A stretch of DNA of 64,000 nt from Nitrosomonas sp. (GTDB lineage Bacteria; Pseudomonadota; Gammaproteobacteria; Burkholderiales; Nitrosomonadaceae). Of this stretch, positions 44,562-52,601 are shown piece after piece (position 1 is the stretch's first letter; every line of letters begins with the position of its first letter). The stretch lies in contig JAJHPK010000015.1 in assembly GCA_020890945.1 (NCBI GenBank), positions 44,854 to 108,853 on the forward strand. Reading direction: 5' to 3'. The notes below the pieces were generated by a model. The model saw only the letters and a list, made by a program, of their open reading frames with translations, did no database searches and was not told the DNA's origin. A program made the position numbers and the translations under genes.

Positions 44562-45011
44562 TTATTTTTCCTCGGTCTTTATAAAAATCTGTTTTTTTAC
44601 ATCTGTAATGTCAGCTTTTTCTGGACAACTAAATGAAGAATGATGCCAAGGTTCGGGCATATCACCACCAACTCTTGCATAACCAATCGATTCACCAAGT
44701 AATTTATTGTCATGTGCACGATATAATTTGTAATGACTTTGCCAAAGTTCTGGATTCCCCTTGATTAAATAATTTGTTGAGCTTTCGTAATAATACTCAT
44801 CTTCCGGTTTAGCTAGCCACTTAGCTGGAACACGGATCTGACCGTATTTATCAAACTTTTCAGCCGGTAACTTCACCGTCTCATAAACCTTAATTCCTCC
44901 ATCAATCGCACAAAGCCGCTTGACCTCATCATCCAATTGCCCTTTGCTCGGCCCGCTGATGCAGGCAGTAACAAATGGCAATACCAATAAAATCACGAGC
45001 AGTGTTTTCAT
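44562..45011 (-). CDS. Lipoprotein, paralogue 1 of a tandem family
   Basis: A 149-residue lipoprotein. The signal peptide 'MKTLLVILLVLPFVTAC' ends in a lipobox (VTA|C, Cys17). The mature domain has 'RLCAIDGGIKVYETVKLPAEK', 'DEYYYESST', 'LIKGNPEL' and 'PEPWHHSSFSCPEK'; two internal cysteines are conserved with its paralogues at 45503 and 46556. Function is unknown. Position directly upstream of a lipase start in all three modules suggests a paired role, for example inhibition of the lipase in the envelope. Confidence 0.78.
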   Translation of the reverse strand: MKTLLVILLVLPFVTACISGPSKGQLDDEVKRLCAIDGGIKVYETVKLPAEKFDKYGQIRVPAKWLAKPEDEYYYESSTNYLIKGNPELWQSHYKLYRAHDNKLLGESIGYARVGGDMPEPWHHSSFSCPEKADITDVKKQIFIKTEEK

Positions 45012-45148
45012 GCATCAAATCTCCTTTCAACGTTCATCTTGATTTGGTATTTGTTTGCGATCTCTGAAGCTGTTATTCACAAGACATCCAATACAGATTC
45101 AAGTATTTTTCAATTGGAAGTATGGTGTCGGTGGTAATACACCGTTAT

Positions 45149-45502
45149 TTACCAGGCTTGAACCTGACTTCTAAGGCTCGCATATTGCGGCTGCAATACA
45201 GTAGAACCAAACATTGCCAGAGACAAACCAGCAAACAAATCGTTTGGATCGGTGATTTCAGTTCCACGTATGGCGAGGAAGGTTTCTCCGGTTAAGTTGT
45301 CAGCGAAAATGGTGGCTGACAGGCCGGTGGTGTCGGGAAGTTGGGTTACGACGCGGTAGGTATTAGCAAAGTTGAGTGCTTGACTATCGGAAAATTCTGC
45401 ATCTCTCAATTTTTCAATATCCGGGCGACCAGCTACCAAATTCTTAGCATATGCAGCTAAAGCTAATTCAGCTTGTTTAAAGTAAGTATCAGCGATATTC
45501 AT
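45149..45502 (-). pseudogene. Truncated and frameshifted lipase, copy 2
   Basis: 117 residues match the N-terminal part of the lipase at 45960-46559: 'YFKQAELALAAYAKNL', 'TGLSATIFADN', 'GETFLAIRGTEITDPNDL' and 'YASLRSQVQAW'. The frame then stops. In another frame directly afterwards, 'NNGVLPPTPYFQL' matches the next residues of the intact copy ('LNDGTLPSTF'), so a small deletion shifted the frame. The sequence is then lost before the GHSLGG nucleophile. It begins immediately after the stop of lipoprotein paralogue 2. Confidence 0.8.
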
Positions 45503-45940
45503 TTACTTCTCCTTTTGAAATATTGATGAACTTAGCTTAGAAGGTAATGGCGGACAATCAAATGAAGATTCATGCCATGGACCTGGTAAATCTCCACCAC
45601 TTCTTGCATATTGAATAAATTCCCCCATCACTTTTCCGTCTATGACGCGAATAATCTTGCTATTAAACCGAAGCAATCTTGGATTACCCCTTATCAAAAA
45701 AATAGTTTCACCATCCAAGTAGTACTCATCTGATTGTTTTGTATAACCTTTCGATCGAATATCAACGTTTCCGTATTTATCAAACCTCTCCGCCGGCAAC
45801 TTCACCGTTTCATAAACCTTAATTCCCCCATCCATCGCACAAAGCCGCCTGACTTCGTCATCCAATTGACCCTTGCTCGGCCCGCTGATGCAGGCAGTAA
45901 CAAATGACAATACCAATAAAATCATGGGTAGTGTTTTCAT
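45503..45940 (-). CDS. Lipoprotein, paralogue 2 of a tandem family
   Basis: A 145-residue lipoprotein with lipobox Cys17 ('MKTLPMILLVLSFVTAC') and the same conserved core as paralogue 1: 'RLCAMDGGIKVYETVKLPAE', 'DEYYLDGETIFLIRGNP' and 'GPWHESSFDCP'. The centre is the most diverged of the three. ATG 45940 has GGGAG 9 nt upstream; an upstream frame extension runs through the neighbouring lipase and is not real. The following lipase relic starts without a gap. Confidence 0.78.
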   Translation of the reverse strand: MKTLPMILLVLSFVTACISGPSKGQLDDEVRRLCAMDGGIKVYETVKLPAERFDKYGNVDIRSKGYTKQSDEYYLDGETIFLIRGNPRLLRFNSKIIRVIDGKVMGEFIQYARSGGDLPGPWHESSFDCPPLPSKLSSSIFQKEK

Positions 45941-45959
45941 GCGACAAGTCTCCCTGTGG

Positions 45960-46559
45960 TTAATAGCTTTGAGATATGTTTTGTTCGGGGTGGTTGATTT
46001 TGTTGGAATCGCCGGTAGGCGAAAGCCCCATGAATCCCAGCAACATATCGGCAAACGAACCCACGATCCCGCCCATTCCCGGAGCGTTGTAAAGGTAAGC
46101 ATGCGAAACATTTGCAGCAAAAAGCGGATCGTTGGCCAAGCCCATAGCCAGAAAGCCGCCCAGGCTGTGGCCGGTGACGGTGAATGTTGAGGGTAATGTG
46201 CCATCGTTCAGCCAGGCTTGAACCTGAGCTTTAAGGCTCGCATATTGCTGCTGCAATACAGTAGAACCAAAAATTGCCAGAGACAAACCAGCCAACAAAT
46301 CACCGGGATCGGTGATTTGAGTACCGCGTATGGCAAGGAAAGTTTCACCGGTGGCATCGTTGGCGAAAATGGTGGCTGATAGGCCGGTCACATCTCCCTC
46401 TTGGTCGATTACGCGGTAGGTATCGGCGAAAGCACGGGCTTGGCTGGGAGAAAAATCTGCTGCTTCTAATTCTCTCAGAGTTGGTATATTTGATGCAAAA
46501 TTTCCATAAGCCGCTAATGCTAACTCTGCTTGCTTAAAATATTCCATTTGCTGATTCAT
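45960..46559 (-). CDS. Class 3 lipase-like protein, truncated
   Basis: A 199-residue alpha/beta hydrolase. 'YFKQAELALAAYGNF' begins a region typical of large lipases of this kind; 'GETFLAIRGTQITDPGDLLAG' and the nucleophile elbow 'TVTGHSLGGFLAMGLA' follow. The protein ends soon after 'YLYNAPGMGG', before the regions where the catalytic aspartate and histidine are expected, and its last 15 residues look frameshifted or foreign. It is probably inactive as a lipase, although still open. No signal peptide is seen. ATG overlaps the upstream lipoprotein stop by 4 bp, a sign of translational coupling. Confidence 0.72.
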   Translation of the reverse strand: MNQQMEYFKQAELALAAYGNFASNIPTLRELEAADFSPSQARAFADTYRVIDQEGDVTGLSATIFANDATGETFLAIRGTQITDPGDLLAGLSLAIFGSTVLQQQYASLKAQVQAWLNDGTLPSTFTVTGHSLGGFLAMGLANDPLFAANVSHAYLYNAPGMGGIVGSFADMLLGFMGLSPTGDSNKINHPEQNISQSY

Positions 46560-47011
46560 AATTTCTCTTTCATACCTTTAATAAAAATCTGTCTCTTCAA
46601 ATAACCATCGTCTTCTTTCTCAGGACAGCTAAATGCAGGCATATGCCAAGGTCCAGGCATGCCTCCGCCTCGCCTCATGTAAACTACACTTTCACCAAGT
46701 AACTTCTTATCTGATTTTCGATAAAACTGTGTATGTAACTGTAATAATTCTGGATTTCCTTTAATTAAATTAATCGTGGATGATTCGTAGTAATACTCAT
46801 CCTCAGGTTTAACAATTTCCTTGTATGGAATTCGTATCTGCCCATACTGATCAAACTTTTCCGCCGGCAACTTCACCGTCTCATAAACCTTAATCCCTCC
46901 ATCAATCGCGCAAAGTCGCTCGACTTCTCGATCCAACTCCCATTTGCTCGGCCCGCTGGTGCAAGCGATTACAAGTGGCAGTGCCAATAAAATCATGGTT
47001 AGTGTTTTCAT
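46556..47011 (-). CDS. Lipoprotein, paralogue 3 of a tandem family
   Basis: A 151-residue lipoprotein (lipobox 'PLVIAC', Cys17) sharing 'LCAIDGGIKVYETVKLPAEK', 'DEYYYESSTINLIKGNPEL' and 'GPWHMPAFSCPEK' with the other two. ATG 47011 has GGAG 9 nt upstream and replaces a longer frame start at 47026. It is the first gene of the array and is coupled to the largest lipase copy. Confidence 0.78.
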   Translation of the reverse strand: MKTLTMILLALPLVIACTSGPSKWELDREVERLCAIDGGIKVYETVKLPAEKFDQYGQIRIPYKEIVKPEDEYYYESSTINLIKGNPELLQLHTQFYRKSDKKLLGESVVYMRRGGGMPGPWHMPAFSCPEKEDDGYLKRQIFIKGMKEKL

Positions 47012-47040
47012 GTAGCGAGTCTCCATTAATTCTGGTCTTT

Positions 47041-47481
47041 GATAATGAGGTTAATCAGCACAGTAGCGTCAAGGGTTATAGCCGTCATAAACATCACAAT
47101 GCTTTGAAATCATGTGCTCTCAATAACGGCATTCAGCGTAAAGTTAGGGAGATTAATCCACTGACACCACAAAAATTACAGTTTAACCGTTTGATTACGT
47201 AAGCCTGCTTTGTTACAGAGAGTATCTTTTGAGATAATTACGGTTGAATTCCAAAACGCTACGTTACTGCGTTTAGCCAAAGCTTATACCCAGCATATGC
47301 GGGCAGCTTGAAGCCATCACTTTGAAAAAACTTTCCAGACTTTCCTTATTGATCGTTGAATAATTATGCAACTATAGGGAATCGTGTGGATTTTCGAGCG
47401 GAAATAGCGGGTTGAGGCGTGATCTTCGATTCATTGCTGAAAATACTCAAAAACTTACCAATAAATCCAGAGTTATGCAGA
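47041..47481 (+). mobile_element. Decayed IS5-family insertion sequence (transposase 3' part and right end)
   Basis: Forward codons 47071-47199 read 'KGYSRHKHHNALKSC' and 'GIQRKVREINPLTPQKLQFN', matching the KGY...DGIQRKA-R--PLT part of IS5-type DDE transposases. The frame then breaks. 'RLAKAYTQHMRAA' (near 47270-47310) matches the later 'GLAKTHTQH' segment in another frame. A likely terminal inverted repeat, GAGTTATGCAGA, lies at 47470-47481. Several stops and shifts show that it is dead. Confidence 0.6.
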
Positions 47482-47635
47482 AACAAAAAATTCATGTGAT
47501 TTTGCAAAGGTTACTGGCTATATATCTATCACTTAGGTCACCTTGTTTTCTTCACAACAACTTGAATTCTAGCCTTTTAAAACCCAATTAGATTTCCTTA
47601 TGGTAAGACTGTAGTGAATCGCAAGTTTAAATTTT
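47482..47635. other. Spacer between IS remnant and nadB
   Basis: No gene or clear signal. It is AT-rich and probably contains only the 3' flank of nadB. Confidence 0.4.
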
Positions 47636-49234
47636 TTATTGCTGAATTTTGTTTAATTCGGTATTGCTGGCAATTGTCATCGTTTTTGGAAAATCTTTAC
47701 TAAAATGAAGCCCGCGACTTTCGTGACGCAAAATTGCGCTGCGCACGATTAAATCGGCAGCATCGACAAGATTTCTCAGTTCCAGCAGATCGCTGGTCAC
47801 TCGGAAGTTGGCATAGTATTCATTAATTTCTTCGCGTAGTAACTCGATCCGGCGTTGCGCACGCTTTAAACGCTTTGTGGTGCGAACGATGCCCACATAA
47901 TTCCACATAAAACGCCGTAATTCGTCCCAGTTGTGTGCGATCACGATTTCTTCATCGGCGTCGGTTACGCGGCTTTCGTCCCAATCGGGTAGTTCGGGCA
48001 GTGCATGGTTTTGTTGTTGCAGAATATCTTGCGCAGCCGATTGGGCAAATACAAGGCATTCCAATAATGAATTGCTGGCCAGGCGGTTTGCGCCATGCAA
48101 TCCCGTATGTGCCGTTTCACCAATCGCATAAAGATTGTCCAAATCGGTTTTACCTTTTTTGTCGGTATCAATTCCACCACAAGTATAGTGGGCGGCTGGA
48201 ACGACCGGAATGGATTGTTTGGTGATATCGATACCCAGTTCTAAACAACGGGCATGAATCGTAGGAAAGTGTGCTTTCAAAAAATCTGCGGATTTGTGGG
48301 AAATATCCAAGTACACGCAATCCAGTCCGCGTTTTTTCATTTCAAAGTCAATTGCGCGCGCCACAATGTCACGAGGCGCCAGTTCAGCGCGTGCATCGTG
48401 CCAAGGCATAAAGCGTTCACCATTGGGTAGTTTTAAAAGTCCGCCTTCACCTCGCACGGCTTCACTGATTAAAAATGATTTGGCATGGGGATGATAAAGA
48501 CAGGTAGGATGAAATTGCACAAACTCCATATTAGCAACGGTGCAACCTGCTCGCCATCCCATGGCGATACCATCGCCTGTGGCGGTATCGGGATTCGTGG
48601 TATACAAATAAACTTTGTTGGCCCCTCCAGTAGCAAGTACCGTATTTTGTGCGGCAAAAGTCACGACTTGATCTTTTTTCTTGTCGAGAATATAAGCTCC
48701 TAGACAATAGTTTTTTTGCTCAGGAGATGTAATATTCAATCGATCGCTGGTAATCAAATCTACCGCGATATGATGCTCGAATAGCGTGATGTTGGGATTC
48801 GATAATATTTTCTTTATTAATACTTTCTGCACGGCATTCCCAGTTGCGTCGCCGCTATGAATGATGCGCCGCATACTGTGGCCACCTTCCTGCGTCAAGT
48901 GATAGCCGGTTTCGTGCGTTTTGTCTCCGGTAAAATCAACGCCTTGTTCAATCAGCCAGTGAATCGCTTCGGGTGCGTTTTCTGCAACGAATCGCGAAAT
49001 CTGTTCATTACACAATCCTGCGCCGGCTATTAAGGTATCTTGCACATGTTTTTCAGGCGAATCTTCGTGAGATAAAGCGGCTGCAATGCCACCTTGTGCC
49101 CAAGTGCTTGCTCCCGCATTAATAGTTTGTTTTGTAATAATGCAGACTTTCTGGCGATCAGCCAGGTGAAGTGCAAGGGTTAAGCCAGCCAATCCGCTGC
49201 CAATGATTAATGTTTCGAAGTAATAGTTAGACAT
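47636..49234 (-). CDS. nadB: L-aspartate oxidase
   Basis: A 532-residue flavoenzyme that makes iminoaspartate, the first step of de novo NAD synthesis. The FAD Rossmann motif 'IIGSGLAGLTLAL' is near the N terminus. Later come 'GASTWAQGGIAAAL', 'HYTCGGIDTDKKGKTDLDNLYAIGE' split over the active-site region, and 'GLHGANRLASNSLLECLVF'. Length is normal. With nadC in the same window, the pathway appears present. Confidence 0.96.
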   Translation of the reverse strand: MSNYYFETLIIGSGLAGLTLALHLADRQKVCIITKQTINAGASTWAQGGIAAALSHEDSPEKHVQDTLIAGAGLCNEQISRFVAENAPEAIHWLIEQGVDFTGDKTHETGYHLTQEGGHSMRRIIHSGDATGNAVQKVLIKKILSNPNITLFEHHIAVDLITSDRLNITSPEQKNYCLGAYILDKKKDQVVTFAAQNTVLATGGANKVYLYTTNPDTATGDGIAMGWRAGCTVANMEFVQFHPTCLYHPHAKSFLISEAVRGEGGLLKLPNGERFMPWHDARAELAPRDIVARAIDFEMKKRGLDCVYLDISHKSADFLKAHFPTIHARCLELGIDITKQSIPVVPAAHYTCGGIDTDKKGKTDLDNLYAIGETAHTGLHGANRLASNSLLECLVFAQSAAQDILQQQNHALPELPDWDESRVTDADEEIVIAHNWDELRRFMWNYVGIVRTTKRLKRAQRRIELLREEINEYYANFRVTSDLLELRNLVDAADLIVRSAILRHESRGLHFSKDFPKTMTIASNTELNKIQQ

Positions 49235-49346
49235 GGAGGTTATTCACCCTAATAAAATCTGTTTTTTAAAATTATTATTGATATCGGACAAACCGTTGGT
49301 ATAGGGTAGGAATATTTTTCGTAAGCAAAATCAATTCATCATAGCG

Positions 49347-49655
49347 TTATTCTAATCCTGCGTCACATTTCCAACATAATTGAAAGTTTGCTGGATTCTC
49401 CTCGCCACACTGCGAACAATAGATGTTACCTGTTTTAGGAGTCGCTTGTTCATACGATTGCACTATGCGTTTACTACGTTCATAATCTTCATCCCTGATA
49501 ATCCATACCTCGGGATAAGCATGCACAAAAGGAATATCCCCGGCAGCACCTTGTGCGTATTGATTGAATAACTTTGCCGGAATGAATGCATGTTCGAGCA
49601 AATTCAAAACGATATGTGCTTCCATTAGATCATTGGCTGAGTAAATTTTTTTCAT
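49347..49655 (-). CDS. DUF2007 and zinc-ribbon protein
   Basis: A 102-residue protein. The N-terminal DUF2007 part ('MKKIYSANDLMEAHIVLN' to 'PEVWIIRDEDYERSKRIV') resembles PII-like signal-transducing modules. The C terminus is a zinc ribbon 'CSQCGEENPANFQLCWKC' with two CxxC pairs. ATG 49655 is preferred over an upstream TTG. Function is unknown. It is divergent from rdgC. Confidence 0.85.
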   Translation of the reverse strand: MKKIYSANDLMEAHIVLNLLEHAFIPAKLFNQYAQGAAGDIPFVHAYPEVWIIRDEDYERSKRIVQSYEQATPKTGNIYCSQCGEENPANFQLCWKCDAGLE

Positions 49656-49693
49656 ACCAAATTTAACCAAATAATTAACCGAAGAAGAATGCT

Positions 49694-50584
49694 ATGTGGT
49701 TTCGTAACCTGCAAGTCTATCGTATTACCAGTGGAAATATTACGCTAAACGAACTGGAAGAAGCTATTTCTCAATCTCCACTACAACCCTGCATGCAAAC
49801 CGAAATGCAAAGCCGTGGCTGGATGATGCCTCATGAAGAACATCCAAGTTTTGTATATGCGTTGGGTCAGCAATATCTGATTGCTTTTGCAACAGAAAAA
49901 AAATTACTGCCGGTTTCCATCGTCAATCAACACGCACAAGAGCGAATTGCAAACATTCAACAAATGCAAGGCTATAAGCCTGGCAAGAAGCAAGTGCGCG
50001 ATATCAAAGAGGCTACTCTAATCGAATTATTGCCACGCGCATTCGCACAAAGACATAAAACATACGCTTGGATTGACGGCATCAACAATCGCCTTATCAT
50101 CGATACAACCAGCACCAGTAAAGCCGATGAATTTGTCGAGGCTTTCCTAAAAGCGATGCACAACATAGCATTAGCGCCTTTGGAAACGAAAATTTCACCA
50201 ACAACCGCTATGACGCAATGGCTCTCCGGCGATGATTTATCTTCCGTTTTTACCATTGATCGGGATTGCGAACTGCAAAGCAGCAGCGATGAAAAAGCCA
50301 CGGTACGCTACACTCATCACGATTTGGATGCAGAAGAAACTTCACGACACATTCGTGTCGGTAAAAAAGTCATTAAACTGGCTTTGACTTGGCAAAGAAA
50401 AATATCGTTTGTGTTGTATGACACTCTACAAATTCGCCGTATAGCGCCACACGATATCTTAAAAGAAGGTGTCGAAAGCGACCAAGAATTGTTTGCTAGC
50501 GACTTTACCATCATGACCGGAGAACTTAGCCAACTTATTGCTGACCTGATCGAAGGATTGGGTGGTGAAGGACGGCATCCGTAA
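49694..50584 (+). CDS. rdgC: Recombination-associated protein RdgC
   Basis: A 296-residue RdgC. It begins 'MWFRNLQVYRI' and contains 'SRGWMMPHEE', 'KPGKKQVRDIKEATLIELLPRAF', 'YAWIDGINNRLIIDTTS' and the late 'ELSQLIADLIEGLGGE'. It forms a ring-shaped dimer on DNA and limits RecA function. Its length matches the family. Confidence 0.95.
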   Translation: MWFRNLQVYRITSGNITLNELEEAISQSPLQPCMQTEMQSRGWMMPHEEHPSFVYALGQQYLIAFATEKKLLPVSIVNQHAQERIANIQQMQGYKPGKKQVRDIKEATLIELLPRAFAQRHKTYAWIDGINNRLIIDTTSTSKADEFVEAFLKAMHNIALAPLETKISPTTAMTQWLSGDDLSSVFTIDRDCELQSSSDEKATVRYTHHDLDAEETSRHIRVGKKVIKLALTWQRKISFVLYDTLQIRRIAPHDILKEGVESDQELFASDFTIMTGELSQLIADLIEGLGGEGRHP

Positions 50585-50618
50585 TATTTATATGTCAAAA
50601 CATAACAATATTAAAGAC

Positions 50619-50718
50619 CTCTGCATAACTGTGTTTTTGAGTTTTTTAGATCACTTTCAGCATTGATAAATCAAATGGTTATAAATTTTTCGCAACCGAT
50701 ATAACCAGTTATGCAGAG
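50619..50718. mobile_element. 100-bp MITE with 13-bp perfect terminal repeats
   Basis: CTCTGCATAACTG (50619-50631) is exactly inverted at 50706-50718. The inner left sequence (GTTTTTGAGT...TTTCAGCA) also resembles the right end of the decayed IS5-type element near 47400-47480. This is therefore an internally deleted, non-autonomous derivative of such an element. No clear target duplication is seen. Confidence 0.7.
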
Positions 50719-50752
50719 ATATTTATTACACTATCTGACGTTGCGCCGGTAA

Positions 50753-50930
50753 GACTTACACCCATTGCAGCAACGGCTCAGTCACTTGGGTTTGCCATCG
50801 CAGGTGGATCGGATTATTGCGATGCGATGCGGCTGAAGATCATCATATTTTGTTAGCGCAAGCGTTGTATTTACCCGTAAATGAACAGATTAACGATCTC
50901 GTTTCACAACAATCACGTGTGATTTTGTAA
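50753..50930 (+). pseudogene. Relic of an unidentified gene, C-terminal part
   Basis: 'LHPLQQRLSHLGLPSQVDR' and 'IIAMRCG' are read in one frame, then 'DHHILLAQALYLPVNEQIN' and 'DLVSQQSRVIL' to TAA in another. Together they read as one helical protein end broken by a frameshift. It lies directly after the MITE. The parent gene is not recognised. Confidence 0.4.
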
Positions 50931-51175
50931 TAGCCTCAACTGATTAATTTTCTTTAGAAAACTTGCTTTTCAGGTACGACGCGTGACATCAAATTTATAA
51001 AAAACACACTCGTTACTTCAATAGTATTGATTTAAAATGTAATTGCAGCATCCATCCGGTTAACCGATATTACAGTTCTATAAAGTTATCTCAAAGTTTT
51101 TCATTAGTATTTTTTCTATGCCTTGACAAGTCTATCTATAGATAGGCAAAATCGCACCTTTGCATTTAATGCATT

Positions 51176-51251
51176 GGCGAATTAGCTCAGTGGTTAGAGC
51201 AGCGGAATCATAATCCGTTGGTCCGGGGTTCAAATCCCTGATTCGCCACCA
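51176..51251 (+). tRNA. tRNA with CAU anticodon, probably tRNA-Ile2 (or elongator tRNA-Met)
   Basis: Acceptor GGCGAAT/ATTCGCC; anticodon stem GCGGA/TCCGT around ATCATAA (anticodon CAT); T arm CGGGG/CCCTG; CCA encoded. The D arm (TTAGCTCAGTGGTTAGAGCA) and the 'TTGGTC' variable region match tRNA-Ile2, whose C34 is changed to lysidine by TilS, better than elongator tRNA-Met. Its 3' 48 bp are the attachment site of island 1. Confidence 0.88.
51204..51251 (+). repeat. attL of island 1 (tRNA 3' end)
   Basis: This 48-bp segment, from the anticodon stem to the CCA, is repeated exactly at 59239-59286. The copy in the tRNA keeps the tRNA whole. Confidence 0.92.
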
Positions 51252-51261
51252 ATTAAAACAA

Positions 51262-51291
51262 GGAGTTAGATGAAATCTAACTCCTTTTTTT
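51262..51291 (+). terminator. Terminator after the tRNA
   Basis: A perfect 10-bp stem (51262-51271 with 51275-51284) and seven T. A related but weaker hairpin (59298-59302 with 59311-59315, then T-rich) follows the right-hand repeat, as expected if each inserted element supplies its own tRNA terminator. Confidence 0.85.
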
Positions 51292-51297
51292 ATTCTG

Positions 51298-51315
51298 TGG
51301 GGCACTGGTGGGGCA
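51298..51315 (+). promoter_or_regulatory. Integrase arm-type site pair, left (direct)
   Basis: Two copies of TGGGGCA start at 51298 and 51309, exactly 11 bp (one helical turn) apart. The same pair with the same spacing is found at the other island end. Confidence 0.6.
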
Positions 51316-51387
51316 CTTTTCTATAATCATCTACCACACTGGAAATTCTCAATCGATGTTCATTTTAGAAGCTTTTTATAACCTGAT

Positions 51388-51405
51388 TGCCCCACTAATG
51401 CCCCA
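51388..51405 (-). promoter_or_regulatory. Integrase arm-type site pair, left (inverted)
   Basis: TGCCCCA occurs at 51388-51394 and 51399-51405, i.e. TGGGGCA on the other strand, again 11 bp apart. Together with 51298-51315 it frames the region between the attachment site and the integrase gene. Confidence 0.6.
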
Positions 51406-51538
51406 TGTGAGAAACTAATAAATATAAGTAGCTGTAGTTTAATAGTTATTATTAAATTAACACAGGATTGTTAATCCCTTGTTGTTATTTATTCTCTTTT
51501 GTTGTAAGCTATTCTCAATAATTATCGAGTGTTGAGAA

Positions 51539-52600
51539 ATGGCAAATATAGAAAAGCGTGTTTCTACAGATGGCAGCATTACCTATCGAGTAAAAGTGCG
51601 ACTAAAGGGCTTTCCTTCTCAAACTGCCACATTCGAGCGTTTAACCGATGCTAAGAAGTGGGCACAGCAAACTGAAGTGGCAATCAGAGAAGGCCGTCAT
51701 TTCAAAATGACAGAAGCAAAACGCCGCACATTAAGCGAATTGATTGACCGCTATATCAAAACAAATCTGCCTAAGAAAAACCCCAAGGCAATTCGAGAGC
51801 AAACTTCAAAACTCACTTGGTGGAAGGATGAAATCGGCTGCCATGCTTTGATTGATGTAACACCCGCAATGATTGCGCAGTGTCGAGATAAGTTAGGTAA
51901 TGAGATAACTAAACGTCATAGTGCACGCGCTCCCGCAACGGTTAACCGCTACATTGCAGCCTTATCCGTTGCCTTTACAACCGCCGTGAAAGAGTGGGGA
52001 TGGTTGGACGATAACCCTATGCTTAAAATAGTAAAGCCTAAAGAATCCAGAGGACGTGTGCGTTTCCTTGAAGACAGCGAACGTGCACGGCTACTCCAGG
52101 CCTGTCAAGAATCGAGCAATCCGTACATATACACAGTCGTTGTACTGGCACTCTCTACCGGAATGCGACAAGGTGAGATCATGGGGCTAACTTGGGATGT
52201 GATCGATTTAACTCAAGGTAAAGCAGTGTTACATGAAACAAAGAATGGTGAACGACGCGCGGTTGCTATAACAGGGCATGCCTTAGATTTATTGAAACAG
52301 CTTGCAAAGGTTAGACGGATAGACAGCAACTTACTGTTTCCAGCCAAGGTGCCAACAAAGCCGATGGATTTACGCAAACCTTGGGAAACGGCTGTCTTAA
52401 AGGCAGAACTGAACGATTTTAAATTTCACGATTTACGCCATAGTGCTGCGTCTTACTTGGCCATGAACGGTGCCAGTCTTGCGGAAATCGCTGAAGTATT
52501 GGGGCATAAGACACTACAGATGGTTAAGCGTTACGCGCATTTGTCAGAGGGACACACTGCACGTGTTGTCGCTTCCATGAACAATAAGATTTTTGGTTAA
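51539..52600 (+). CDS. Tyrosine integrase of island 1
   Basis: A 353-residue phage-type integrase. An N-terminal arm-binding domain ('VSTDGSITYRVKVRLKG') is followed by an SAM-like core-binding domain and the catalytic domain. The catalytic domain has Arg in 'ALSTGMRQGEI', 'HDLRHSAASYLA', 'LGHKTLQMVKRYAHLS' and the nucleophilic tyrosine in RYAHL. All catalytic residues are present. It should carry out integration at, and with a partner excision from, the adjacent tRNA gene. Confidence 0.95.
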   Translation: MANIEKRVSTDGSITYRVKVRLKGFPSQTATFERLTDAKKWAQQTEVAIREGRHFKMTEAKRRTLSELIDRYIKTNLPKKNPKAIREQTSKLTWWKDEIGCHALIDVTPAMIAQCRDKLGNEITKRHSARAPATVNRYIAALSVAFTTAVKEWGWLDDNPMLKIVKPKESRGRVRFLEDSERARLLQACQESSNPYIYTVVVLALSTGMRQGEIMGLTWDVIDLTQGKAVLHETKNGERRAVAITGHALDLLKQLAKVRRIDSNLLFPAKVPTKPMDLRKPWETAVLKAELNDFKFHDLRHSAASYLAMNGASLAEIAEVLGHKTLQMVKRYAHLSEGHTARVVASMNNKIFG

Positions 52601-52601
52601 C

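Noticed and set aside
45941-46204. N-terminal extension of lipoprotein paralogue 2
   Set aside because: The extension is an out-of-frame reading of the lipase gene; the lipoprotein signal peptide and GGGAG define the start at 45940.
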